From a bacterium (GTDB lineage Bacteria > Thermodesulfobiota > Thermodesulfobiia > Thermodesulfobiales > Thermodesulfobiaceae): a stretch of DNA of 49,058 nt. Below the pieces are notes generated by a model. The model worked only from the letters and a program-made list of their open reading frames with translations, was not told the DNA's origin and made no database searches. Of this stretch, positions 1 to 7,608 are shown in pieces. The position numbers and the translations under genes are program-made. The stretch spans positions 1 through 49,058 of the forward strand of contig JAJXTU010000005.1 of NCBI GenBank assembly GCA_021783475.1. Direction: 5' to 3'. Position 1 is the stretch's first letter. Each line of letters opens with the position of its first letter.

Positions 1-165
1 GGCAAAAAAGTTCCCACAGGTTCCACCTCTTCATGGGCATTAGCTAAGGAGATTGCTACTAATCTGAAAGAAATGATAGTAGAGAAAAAGTTTTTGTTAA
101 GCGAACCAGTAGAGCTTCTTCCGAAAGATAAAATTGTCAAGCCATTGGAGGTAAGGAGAAGATGA
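1..165 (+). CDS. Homocysteine biosynthesis protein (DUF39/COG1900), C-terminal end only
   Basis: Open at the left edge; only the last 54 residues are present, ending in TGA at 163-165. The visible tail contains VPTGSTSSWALAKEIA and then FLLSEPVELLP, which matches the C-terminus I remember for DUF39 proteins. In Methanosarcina this family (MA1821) works with a NIL-ferredoxin partner (MA1822) to put sulfur onto aspartate semialdehyde and make homocysteine. The next gene is exactly such a partner and overlaps this stop codon by ATGA, so the pair is probably translationally coupled. The N-terminal part, including any CBS domains, lies outside the window. Confidence 0.7.
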   Translation, partial: GKKVPTGSTSSWALAKEIATNLKEMIVEKKFLLSEPVELLPKDKIVKPLEVRRR

Positions 166-578
166 GTACACAAATAATTAAGAAAAAATTAATTTTAAGT
201 TTTTCTCCTGAACTGGCTGAACTTCCAATTACATACCACCTTGTAAAGGATTTCGATCTGATTGTCAATATTATTAGAGCCCAGATATCTCCAGAAAAAG
301 AAGGCAGACTTATGATAGAGCTCGAAGGTGAAAAGGGCAGACTTGAAAGAGGCATTAGTTACCTGCAAAACAATAAGATTAGGGTTGACTCTCTTGAGAA
401 GGAACTGTTCCACGATAAGGATCTCTGTGTTAATTGCGGTCTGTGCGTAGGCGTTTGTGCCAGCAGGGCATTAGTTCTTGATGAGAATGATGAGCTAAAA
501 TTTATAAAAGAAAATTGCGTAATGTGCGGGATATGTGTTAAGGTTTGCCCAAGGAGGGCATTTGAGATAGAATTATAA
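162..578 (+). CDS. NIL-domain ferredoxin, 2x[4Fe-4S], partner of DUF39 protein
   Basis: 138 residues. Residues about 5-80 fit a NIL domain (the ligand-binding fold also found at the end of MetN). Residues about 85-138 hold two complete four-cysteine clusters, CVNCGLCVGVC and CVMCGICVKVC, each suited to a [4Fe-4S] centre. NIL plus ferredoxin next to DUF39 is the arrangement of the archaeal MA1821/MA1822 system, in which the ferredoxin is thought to supply electrons or handle sulfur for homocysteine formation. The start ATG overlaps the upstream TGA; AAGGAG at 153-158 is the ribosome site. The protein has no signal peptide and is cytoplasmic. Confidence 0.8.
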   Translation: MSTQIIKKKLILSFSPELAELPITYHLVKDFDLIVNIIRAQISPEKEGRLMIELEGEKGRLERGISYLQNNKIRVDSLEKELFHDKDLCVNCGLCVGVCASRALVLDENDELKFIKENCVMCGICVKVCPRRAFEIEL

Positions 579-603
579 TCTTTTTTGAAATTCACTTGCT
601 TCT

Positions 604-632
604 TTGTAAAATTTGATAATTTTTGTTATAAT
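604..632 (+). promoter_or_regulatory. Sigma-70 type promoter for tRNA-Gln
   Basis: TTGTAA at 604-609 and a perfect TATAAT at 627-632, separated by 17 bp. The predicted start lies around 639-640, about 8 nt before the mature tRNA. Confidence 0.65.
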
Positions 633-647
633 TTAGTACTTGAAAAT

Positions 648-722
648 TGGGGAGTAGCCAAGCGGTAAGGCACTGGCCTTTGGAGCCAGCATCCGGTGGT
701 TCGAATCCACCCTCCCCAGCCA
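648..722 (+). tRNA. tRNA-Gln (anticodon TTG), CCA encoded
   Basis: The cloverleaf closes well. The acceptor arm TGGGGAG (648-654) pairs with CTCCCCA (712-718), followed by discriminator G719 and encoded CCA. The anticodon stem CTGGC/GCCAG encloses the loop CTTTGGA, giving anticodon TTG. The T arm GGTGG-TTCGAAT-CCACC is canonical. The U1-A72 pair is usual for tRNA-Gln. Confidence 0.95.
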
Positions 723-775
723 ATTTAGCGTTTAGAAAGATTGTAAAATTAGATAATTTATCTAAAGGGGGAAAA

Positions 776-1705
776 ATGATTTACACGATAACCCTAAATC
801 CAGCTCTAGATAGGCAGATGTGGATAGAAGACATTAAATATGACGAATCAAACAGGATTACCCGAGAAGCTACTTATGCAGGCGGAAAAGGAATAGACGT
901 TTCGAGAGTCCTTGCTAACTTTGGAGCAGACAACGTTGCGCTTGGATTTGTAGGAGGATTTCCAGGAGAAGAGCTTGAGGGTAGATTATTAAACGATGGT
1001 GTAAGGTGCAATTTTACTTATATTTCTACAAACACAAGAACAAATATAATTTTAAATGACGAAAAAACGCAATCTCAGACTCTTTTTACTGCAATGGGAC
1101 CTGAAATTCAACCACACGATCTGATGAGGCTCATAAAACAAATCCAGTCATTGTCAAGTCCTGAATACGTTATTATCAGTGGGAGTCTGCCCATAGGAGT
1201 TCAGCCTGCCTTCTATAATAAACTTATTGATATATCTAAAGAAATTGGCGCTACGGTTGTTTTTGACACCGATGGCAAGGCTATGAGAGTAGGTCTCTCA
1301 AGTAAGCCGCATATAATAAAGCCAAATATTCATGAACTAGATAGATTGGTAGATAAAAAGCTTAAGGACATAAAGGATATTGCTGAAGAAGCAAGGACAA
1401 TTTGTAAAAAGGGTATTAATACAGTTTTGGTTTCAATGGGCGCAAAGGGAATGCTCTGTGTGAGCTCAAAAGAAGAATATTGGGCCTCTCCTCCTCCCAT
1501 TGATGTGAAAAACACCATTGGTGCCGGAGACTCTTCTGTTGCGGGTTTTGTTCTGGCATTGAAGGAAGGTAGGAGCCTGAAAGATGCTCTTGCTTTTGCC
1601 GTCGCAGCTGGGACCGCCACTACTACGAGACCAGGCACTGCTGTTTGTTTGCCAGAAGATGTGGAGAGCATTTTCCCAAAGGTAGTATTTAAGGATATTG
1701 TGTAA
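776..1705 (+). CDS. PfkB-family sugar-phosphate kinase (1-phosphofructokinase-like)
   Basis: 309 residues from ATG 776, which follows AAAGGGGG. The frame is open further upstream through the tRNA, so the start was set by this ribosome site and by the family N-terminus MIYTITLNPALD. Family marks are N8PALD, the substrate motif YAGGKGIDVSR near residue 40, SGSLP near 130, and the catalytic and anion-hole motif NTIGAGDSS near 245. These fit the FruK/LacC/PfkB branch, which phosphorylates fructose-1-phosphate, tagatose-6-phosphate or fructose-6-phosphate. No sugar transporter lies beside it, so the substrate cannot be fixed; a glycolytic minor phosphofructokinase is as likely as FruK. It may be read from the tRNA-Gln promoter. 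Confidence 0.8.
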   Translation: MIYTITLNPALDRQMWIEDIKYDESNRITREATYAGGKGIDVSRVLANFGADNVALGFVGGFPGEELEGRLLNDGVRCNFTYISTNTRTNIILNDEKTQSQTLFTAMGPEIQPHDLMRLIKQIQSLSSPEYVIISGSLPIGVQPAFYNKLIDISKEIGATVVFDTDGKAMRVGLSSKPHIIKPNIHELDRLVDKKLKDIKDIAEEARTICKKGINTVLVSMGAKGMLCVSSKEEYWASPPPIDVKNTIGAGDSSVAGFVLALKEGRSLKDALAFAVAAGTATTTRPGTAVCLPEDVESIFPKVVFKDIV

Positions 1706-1738
1706 CTATTTATAAATAATTTTTTATCAATTTTGTTG

Positions 1739-1747
1739 TGTTAAAAT
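1739..1747 (+). promoter_or_regulatory. Extended -10 promoter for tRNA-Sec
   Basis: TG-T-TAAAAT at 1739-1747, an extended -10 element, lies 7 nt before the mature tRNA-Sec 5' end. No good -35 box is visible. Confidence 0.45.
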
Positions 1748-1754
1748 ATCTTTT

Positions 1755-1848
1755 GGGAGAGTATGTGTCCTGGTGGATGCCGTGGCCTTCAAAGCCATTG
1801 TGGGGTCTAAAAACCCCTGGTGGGTCCAATTCCCTCACTCTCCCGCCA
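1755..1848 (+). tRNA. selC: tRNA-Sec (selC, anticodon TCA), CCA encoded
   Basis: 94 nt with the hallmarks of bacterial tRNA-Sec. The acceptor has 8 bp (GGGAGAGT with ACTCTCCC), the D stem 6 bp with a short TGGT loop, the anticodon loop CTTCAAA carries TCA, and the long variable arm is GGGGT-CTAAAA-ACCCC. Discriminator G and CCA are encoded. The T arm is odd: GTGGG/CCCTC contains a T-T mismatch, and the loop reads TCCAATT in place of the near-universal TTC start. It sits directly before selB, as expected for a selC-selB unit. Confidence 0.93.
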
Positions 1849-1869
1849 AAAATTTACTGCGAGTGGTGA

Positions 1870-3750
1870 ATGCGAGATTTTATATTAGGAACTGCTGGAC
1901 ATATAGACCACGGTAAAACTGAATTGATTGCCAGGCTGACTGGCAGAAGGACAGAGCGCTTTCCTGAAGAGAAAAGTCGAGGTATGACTATTGATATCGG
2001 CTTTTCCAGCTTAAAGCTGCCCTCAGGAAAGATATTGGGCATTGTAGACGTTCCCGGACATGAACGATTTGTTGAAAACATGCTTGTTGGTTCTGCAGGT
2101 GTCGACCTTGCTCTTCTGGTAGTATCAGCAGATGAGGGGATAAAAGAGCAGACAAGAGAGCATTTTGAGATACTTAGACTTTTAGAAATTAAAGATGGTC
2201 TGGTTGTTATTACAAAGAAAGACTTAGTTGAAGACGATTTGTTGGAATATTTGAAAGAAGAGATAAAGGACTTTGTCAAGGGAAGCTTTCTAGAAAACAA
2301 GCCTATAATTTGTGTTTCTTCAATAACTGGCGAGGGGTTCAATGAAATAATAGACGTTTTAAACGATGAAGTAGAGAAGCTTTATTCAAAGCGCTATGAC
2401 GATGACAAGAAACCTTTCAGACTCTTTATCGATAGAAAGTTCAAGATAAAGGGCTTTGGCCTTGTGCTTACGGGTACTGTGTATTCTGGAAAGGTTAGAG
2501 TTGGCGATACTCTTGAAATACTGCCATTTAAGGATGCTGTTAGGGTTAAAAACCTTGAGAGCCACTTTTCCAAAGTTCAAGAAGGACATGCAGGCATGAG
2601 GTTGGCTGTAAATGTTAATACTGCCCTGGATGAAAATTTTATAATGAGAGGCAGAGTGCTTGTTGAAAAAAACTATTATTCAGAATCCACAAAACTTGTG
2701 GGCTCTTTAAACGTTTTAGACTCTTATGGATCTTTAAAGAACAACAAGAGAGCACACCTGTATATAGGATCGTCATCAAGCGTGTGCAGAATATCTTTTA
2801 ATGAAGATGTTTCTGATGATAAAAATTCATACATTATAAAGATTGCTTGTCAGACTCCAATCTGTGCTGTCAGAGGCGATAAGTTTATCTTAAGAGATCC
2901 TTCGGTAAAAAAGACGCTTGGTGGAGGAATGATATTGGATACCGAGCCTTCTAAATTAAGAGATCTGCCAACCTATCTAATAGACAAATCGGCTATTGAT
3001 AATAAAGATCTGAAGTCTAATATTGCCCAGATTGTAGGAAGAAGGGGTATCATAGAGCTCTCTGATATATCTAAAAAGACAAACTATAACGCTGAATATA
3101 TTAAAGACTGTATTACTGATGGAAATTTTAATATATTCGAAAATGAAGGGAAAACGTATTTTTTTAGCTCTGATTATCAGAAAGACTTATTTGGGAAATT
3201 GGAAAACATTATTTTAGATATAGAATCCAAAAACCCATATCAAACTCAGATTCCGAAGGAAGAGATATTGAAAAAATTAGATTCCCCGATTTCTCAGAAC
3301 ATTATAGATACATTTGCCAGGCAAAAAGGATACTTAGACGATAAGACGTTTTTGCTGAAAGAAAGAATATCTGACAAAGTTCTGTCTTTGGTTGACAAAG
3401 TTGAGGAAGAAATTAAAAATTTGGGTTTTTCTGTTCTTCCAATTGACGAGATAAGTCTAAAATACAAAGATATAAAAGCTTTTAACAATGCTATGGCATC
3501 TTTAAAAAGAGCCCAGAAAGTCATACAGGTGTCTATCTCCCCAGAGATATATATACACTCCTCAAGTTTGGAAGCTCTAATTAACTTATTAAGAGACTTT
3601 TTTAAAAATAAGAGCGATCTTAGTGTTTTGGAATTTAAGGATCTCACACAAACCACAAGAAAATTTTCTATTCCCCTTTTGGAATTTTGTGACAAACAAT
3701 TTTTTACAAAAAGAGTGGGAAATATTAGACAGAAGGGGAAAAAATTATAA
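1870..3750 (+). CDS. selB: Selenocysteine-specific elongation factor SelB
   Basis: 626 residues. This GTPase delivers Sec-tRNA to recoded UGA codons by binding the SECIS hairpin. The G domain (about 1-170) shows G1 GHIDHGKT at 10-17, RGMT at 37-40, G3 DVPGH at 60-64 and the SelB-type G4 TKKD at 115-118. Beta-barrel domains II and III follow to about 345. The rest is a winged-helix C-terminal region that would bind SECIS RNA. The start ATG 1870 lies 21 nt after tRNA-Sec and is preceded by GGTGA. The stop abuts the tatC start with no gap. No selA or selD is in the window. Confidence 0.95.
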   Translation: MRDFILGTAGHIDHGKTELIARLTGRRTERFPEEKSRGMTIDIGFSSLKLPSGKILGIVDVPGHERFVENMLVGSAGVDLALLVVSADEGIKEQTREHFEILRLLEIKDGLVVITKKDLVEDDLLEYLKEEIKDFVKGSFLENKPIICVSSITGEGFNEIIDVLNDEVEKLYSKRYDDDKKPFRLFIDRKFKIKGFGLVLTGTVYSGKVRVGDTLEILPFKDAVRVKNLESHFSKVQEGHAGMRLAVNVNTALDENFIMRGRVLVEKNYYSESTKLVGSLNVLDSYGSLKNNKRAHLYIGSSSSVCRISFNEDVSDDKNSYIIKIACQTPICAVRGDKFILRDPSVKKTLGGGMILDTEPSKLRDLPTYLIDKSAIDNKDLKSNIAQIVGRRGIIELSDISKKTNYNAEYIKDCITDGNFNIFENEGKTYFFSSDYQKDLFGKLENIILDIESKNPYQTQIPKEEILKKLDSPISQNIIDTFARQKGYLDDKTFLLKERISDKVLSLVDKVEEEIKNLGFSVLPIDEISLKYKDIKAFNNAMASLKRAQKVIQVSISPEIYIHSSSLEALINLLRDFFKNKSDLSVLEFKDLTQTTRKFSIPLLEFCDKQFFTKRVGNIRQKGKKL

Positions 3751-4470
3751 GTGTTAAATGGCTTAGATTTAGATTTTGAAAGGCTTCACAAATCTTTATG
3801 GATTATCTTAAAGCGCTTTAGAAATTTGATTTTTATATCAGTATTTCTTGTCTCTGTTGGTGCTATAGCAACATATTTCTTTATACCTGATTTAATGGAG
3901 TATATTTCAAAGCCAGTTGGAAAACTTATATTTCTTACGCCTGTAGAGGCGTTTATGACTCAAATGAAAATTTGCATGATAGGCGGGATATATCTGGCAT
4001 GGCCATATATTATCTTTTACTTTGCAAAGAATTTTATATTGCCCACAAAGGTTATTTCAAAAAAAACGATGTGGATTGGCATATTATCTGCGGTTTTGCT
4101 TTTCTATTCAGGTTCTATGTTTGCTTTTTTGGTAATCTTTCCGATCGGAATTAGGTTTTTGCTTAGTTTTGGATCTCCTGAGATTGAACCTCTATTTTCT
4201 ATCGGGAAATATGTTTCATTTGTATCTATGTTTGTATTTTCTTTTGGGCTGCTTTTTGAAATGCCAGTCGTGCTCTTGGTTCTTGTTAGGCTGGGCATAA
4301 TAAATTCCAAACAACTCGCTTCACAAAGAAAGAAAGCAATACTTGGGTTTTTCGTGCTCGCAATGCTTGTGAGCCCGAGCACAGATGTCTTTACTCAGTG
4401 CACTATGGCGCTTCCTTTGGTAGTACTTTATGAAATAAGTATATGGATAGCAAGATTTTGGAAAAGATAG
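3751..4470 (+). CDS. tatC: Sec-independent protein translocase TatC
   Basis: 239 residues with six predicted membrane segments, the usual TatC size and topology. TatC forms the signal-peptide receptor of the twin-arginine translocase. Seen here are the conserved TPVEAF segment after the first periplasmic loop and FEMPVVL in the fourth hydrophobic stretch, each carrying the family glutamate. The start is GTG at 3751, immediately after the selB stop, so it depends on translational coupling. Its 3' end overlaps mobA-fdhD by 28 nt, and tatA follows that gene, so the translocase genes flank the formate dehydrogenase maturation gene. Confidence 0.9.
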   Translation: MLNGLDLDFERLHKSLWIILKRFRNLIFISVFLVSVGAIATYFFIPDLMEYISKPVGKLIFLTPVEAFMTQMKICMIGGIYLAWPYIIFYFAKNFILPTKVISKKTMWIGILSAVLLFYSGSMFAFLVIFPIGIRFLLSFGSPEIEPLFSIGKYVSFVSMFVFSFGLLFEMPVVLLVLVRLGIINSKQLASQRKKAILGFFVLAMLVSPSTDVFTQCTMALPLVVLYEISIWIARFWKR

Positions 4471-5819
4471 ACTTTTCTGTAGCTATTTTATCTGGTGGCA
4501 AAAGTTCTAGAATGGGGCAGGATAAGTCGCTTATAGAGCTAAATGGGAAAACAATGATTGAAAGAATACTTGAGGAATTTAAAGATGTCTCTAATGACAT
4601 CTTTCTTATCACCAATACAGAAGAAATATACTCTTTTTTGGATTTTCATAAGTTTCCTGATACATATAAAGATTTTGGTCCACTAGCAGGAATTCACAGT
4701 GCTCTCAAACATGCAAAAAATCAAAAAGTTCTTGTTTTAAGCTGTGATATGCCATTTGTAAGCAAAGAATTTGCTTTATATTTACTTAGTAAGTCAGATG
4801 GATATGACGTTACAGTGCCCATTTATAGGGAATCTTACGAGCCATTGTTTGCTATCTATGATAAAAAAATTGTTGATGTTATAGACAGGTATTTAAGAGA
4901 AAATGAAAGAAAAATAATATCTTTTTATCCTGACGTAAAGGTGAAAAAAATAGAAGAAGATGAGATATCAGATTTTTTTGATACTGCACTTTTGTTTTTC
5001 AACGTAAATACACCTTCTGATCTTGAATATGCAAAACAGATACTTAATTTGCGCTTGAATATATCTCCATTGGAAAGAGTTAGCGTGATTAACTACAAAG
5101 AAGGGTTGGTAGAAAAGTCAAGGATATTTGTTCCGCGCGAAGAAGAGGTAAACATATATGTCAACAATAGCTTTTTTGTATCGTCAAGGCTGTCTCCTAC
5201 TCACTTAAATGAATACATTAAGGGTTTTTTGTTCAGTGAGGGATTAGTTGCGTCTAAAAATGACATAAAAGCTATAAAAATAGTAAACAAAGATATATTT
5301 GTTGAACTTGCCTACCCTTTCAAAGAACAAGATATGGTTCTTACATCGGGTTGTTTTGGTGGAAAATCTTTCAGAAAAATGAAGAAGCAGAATTTACCTG
5401 TTGTAAAAAGTGAATTTAAGGTTAGTTTGGACGTTATATTTAAAAGGTTGAGAGATTTTTTACACACAAACAACCTTTATAGAATAAGTGGAGGCATACA
5501 CGCTGCTGCACTTTCTACAAAGGACTCTTTACTATTTCTCTGTGAAGATATTGGAAGACATAACGCCGTTGATAAGGCGATTGGTTGGGCCTTGGAAAAA
5601 GATATTTGTGATATATTTCTATTTGTAACAGGTAGGGTTTCTTCTGAAATGGCTATGAAGGCTATATATTTTGGTGTTCCCGTTATTGTTTCTATGACTG
5701 CTGCATCGAATGTAGCAGTAGATTTTTGTGAATTTTCTAATGTTACTCTAATTGGTTATGCTAAAATGAATAGTTGCAAGATATATTCGAGTCAAGAAAG
5801 AATTATGGAGGTGTTTTAA
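4443..5819 (+). CDS. Fused molybdenum cofactor guanylyltransferase MobA and sulfurtransferase FdhD
   Basis: 458 residues made of two complete modules. Residues about 10-200 are MobA: LSGGKSSRMGQDKSL is the nucleotide-binding signature, and LSCDMPF follows. It attaches GMP to molybdopterin. Residues about 215-458 are FdhD: EDIGRHNAVDKAIG, TGRVSSEMAMKA and SMTAASNVAVDF. It passes sulfur to the bis-MGD cofactor of formate dehydrogenase. The reactive region reads TSGC304FGG, so only one of the two cysteines of the E. coli CxxC is present. The gene begins inside tatC. The fusion puts two consecutive cofactor steps in one chain; the neighbouring selB and tat genes suit a Sec-containing, exported formate dehydrogenase. 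Confidence 0.9.
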   Translation: MDSKILEKIDFSVAILSGGKSSRMGQDKSLIELNGKTMIERILEEFKDVSNDIFLITNTEEIYSFLDFHKFPDTYKDFGPLAGIHSALKHAKNQKVLVLSCDMPFVSKEFALYLLSKSDGYDVTVPIYRESYEPLFAIYDKKIVDVIDRYLRENERKIISFYPDVKVKKIEEDEISDFFDTALLFFNVNTPSDLEYAKQILNLRLNISPLERVSVINYKEGLVEKSRIFVPREEEVNIYVNNSFFVSSRLSPTHLNEYIKGFLFSEGLVASKNDIKAIKIVNKDIFVELAYPFKEQDMVLTSGCFGGKSFRKMKKQNLPVVKSEFKVSLDVIFKRLRDFLHTNNLYRISGGIHAAALSTKDSLLFLCEDIGRHNAVDKAIGWALEKDICDIFLFVTGRVSSEMAMKAIYFGVPVIVSMTAASNVAVDFCEFSNVTLIGYAKMNSCKIYSSQERIMEVF

Positions 5820-6029
5820 ATGATTGGTACCCAGGAGCTAGTTATTGTTTTGGTCATAGCGTTAATCTTGTTTGGACCAAGTAGGTTGCCAGAATTGGGA
5901 AATTCTGTAGGCAAGGCAATAAAGTCTTTTAAGCAGGGCATGGATGAGGTTGTAGAGGAACCAAAAAAGGAAGAAAAGAAGGAAGCAACAGAAATTAGTG
6001 CAAAGACTGAGGATACCGAAAAGAAATAG
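5820..6029 (+). CDS. tatA: Sec-independent translocase protein TatA
   Basis: 69 residues. One N-terminal membrane helix (about 6-20) is followed by the hallmark FGPSRLPELGNSVGKAIKSFK hinge and amphipathic helix, then a charged Lys/Glu-rich tail. TatA oligomers form the Tat translocation pore. The ATG comes immediately after the fdhD stop, and GGAGG lies 12 nt upstream inside the end of fdhD. It is short enough to be TatA or TatE; no TatB is seen here, as in many bacteria with a minimal TatAC system. It closes the selC-selB-tatC-mobA/fdhD-tatA run. Confidence 0.92.
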   Translation: MIGTQELVIVLVIALILFGPSRLPELGNSVGKAIKSFKQGMDEVVEEPKKEEKKEATEISAKTEDTEKK

Positions 6030-6036
6030 ATAGCTT

Positions 6037-7359
6037 TTAGTGCAGCCTTAAGATAAAGTTGATTATAAAGGCTATAGCAATTATCAGTGATATCAAATTT
6101 ATATCTTTGACTTTTCCCGTTAAGGCTTTTATAGATACATAGGATATAAATCCTGCTGCGATGCCGTTTGCGATTGAGAAGGAAAGTGGCATAAGTATGA
6201 TGGTCATAAAGGCTGGGAAGCTTTCGGTTAAATCGGAAAAGTCTATTCGGTGAATTTCTGAAAACATTAGCGTGCCCACCATTATTAGCGCTGGAGATGT
6301 GGCAAGTGCGGGCACTATTCCTATAAGCGGAGTGAAGATGGTAGCGAGTCCAAAACACAATGCAACTACTAATGCAGTTAGGCCGGTTCTGCCGCCCTCT
6401 GCTATGCCAGCCGCGCTCTCTATGTAAGAAGTAACAGTAGACGTGCCAAGCAGAGCGCTTATCATCGTCCCTGCAGAGTCTGAGACAAGGGCCTTATTTA
6501 GATTTGGTATGTTTCCATCTTTATCAATTATTTTGCCCTTTGTGGTAAGTCCTATTAGTGTGCCCATGTTGTCAAAGAGCTCTACTATTGAAAATGTGAA
6601 TATAATTCCTATTATTCCGTAGTGAATTGCCCCAAGTAAGTCCATTTTTAGGAAAGTATCTGATATGTTCGGGATTGAAAAAGAAATCAGGTCGTTCATA
6701 GAAGTTGGCGCTTTTGTGATACCAAATATCATTGAAAGAATAGTCGTCAGAAGAATGCCAATTAAAATTGCACCCTTTGTCCCCCTGCTCATAAGCGCTG
6801 CAGTAACTATGAGTCCGAATGAAGCTATGAGAACTCCAGGAGACACGAGATGCCCAAATGATACCAAAGTGTCTTTGTTTTCTACTATTATGCCTGCATT
6901 TTTAAAGCCTATGAGCGCGATAAAGAGTCCTATACCTACTGCTATAGAGGTTCTAAGCACTGCTGGAATGCCCATAAATATTGCTTTTCTGATGTTTGTA
7001 ACGCTTAATATGAAGAAAAATATTCCAGATATAAAGACAGCTCCCAGTGCGGTCTCCCAGGAAAGCCCCATTCCAATAACTACCGTATAAGTGAAAAAGG
7101 CGTTCAATCCCATTCCTGGCGCTACCGCAATTGGTAGGTTTGCCCATAGCCCCATCAATATAGTTGCAATTATTGTAGAATAGATGGTAGCACCTATCGC
7201 AGCTTCTTTTGGTATTCCTGCCTGTGAAAGAATAGACGGGTTGACAAAGATAATGTACGAAAGGGTAACAAAAGTAGTAAAGCCAGCAATAATCTCAGTT
7301 CTAACGTTTGTTTTTCTTGAGCTCAGATGAAATACTTTTTCAAAGAGATTTGATATCAA
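6037..7359 (-). CDS. NCS2/AzgA-family purine permease
   Basis: 440 residues with about 12-14 membrane segments. It matches the adenine/guanine/hypoxanthine permeases (PbuG/AdeP type). Visible family segments are the N-terminal TEIIAGFTTFVTLSYI, VAPGMGLNAFF, ELFDNMGTLIGL and GTSTVTSYIESAAGIAEGG. It would import purine bases by proton symport across the inner membrane. The start is TTG at 7359, after GAGGTGG. It is convergent with tatA with only 7 nt between the stops and no terminator. I looked for a purine riboswitch in the 249 bp upstream and did not see one. Confidence 0.88.
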   Translation of the reverse strand: MISNLFEKVFHLSSRKTNVRTEIIAGFTTFVTLSYIIFVNPSILSQAGIPKEAAIGATIYSTIIATILMGLWANLPIAVAPGMGLNAFFTYTVVIGMGLSWETALGAVFISGIFFFILSVTNIRKAIFMGIPAVLRTSIAVGIGLFIALIGFKNAGIIVENKDTLVSFGHLVSPGVLIASFGLIVTAALMSRGTKGAILIGILLTTILSMIFGITKAPTSMNDLISFSIPNISDTFLKMDLLGAIHYGIIGIIFTFSIVELFDNMGTLIGLTTKGKIIDKDGNIPNLNKALVSDSAGTMISALLGTSTVTSYIESAAGIAEGGRTGLTALVVALCFGLATIFTPLIGIVPALATSPALIMVGTLMFSEIHRIDFSDLTESFPAFMTIILMPLSFSIANGIAAGFISYVSIKALTGKVKDINLISLIIAIAFIINFILRLH

Positions 7360-7608
7360 TTTCCACCTCGGAATAAAAGTTTAATTTATATATTTTACAT
7401 CTTTAAATAATATTAACATAGAATATAATTTATCTTCTTCCTTGAGAGTTTTTTTATCTTCACATTTAATTGAGGAACTATTCTGAGGAGGTATGTAGAA
7501 AAAAAACTATCTTTAAGATGTTTTGTATTTTATCTTTTTGTAGAAATAATTGCTTAAGTGAATTACAATGTTAGTTTGGTACTTTTATAAATAATTTTGG
7601 AGGTAAAT

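Noticed and set aside
647-775. Upstream extension of the PfkB-type reading frame through tRNA-Gln
   Set aside because: It overlaps the tRNA; ATG 776 has a strong SD and begins with the conserved family N-terminus.
6665-7090. Long plus-strand frame opposite the purine permease
   Set aside because: It is antisense to a clear membrane transporter, has no SD and resembles no family.
7486-7498. A perfect SD directly followed by ATG-TAG upstream of typA, resembling a start-stop element
   Set aside because: The SD to ATG spacing is only about 1 nt and there is no coding potential; probably chance in an AT-rich gap.
7360-7608. Possible purine riboswitch before the NCS2 permease
   Set aside because: I could not find the conserved core elements of the purine aptamer on the minus strand.
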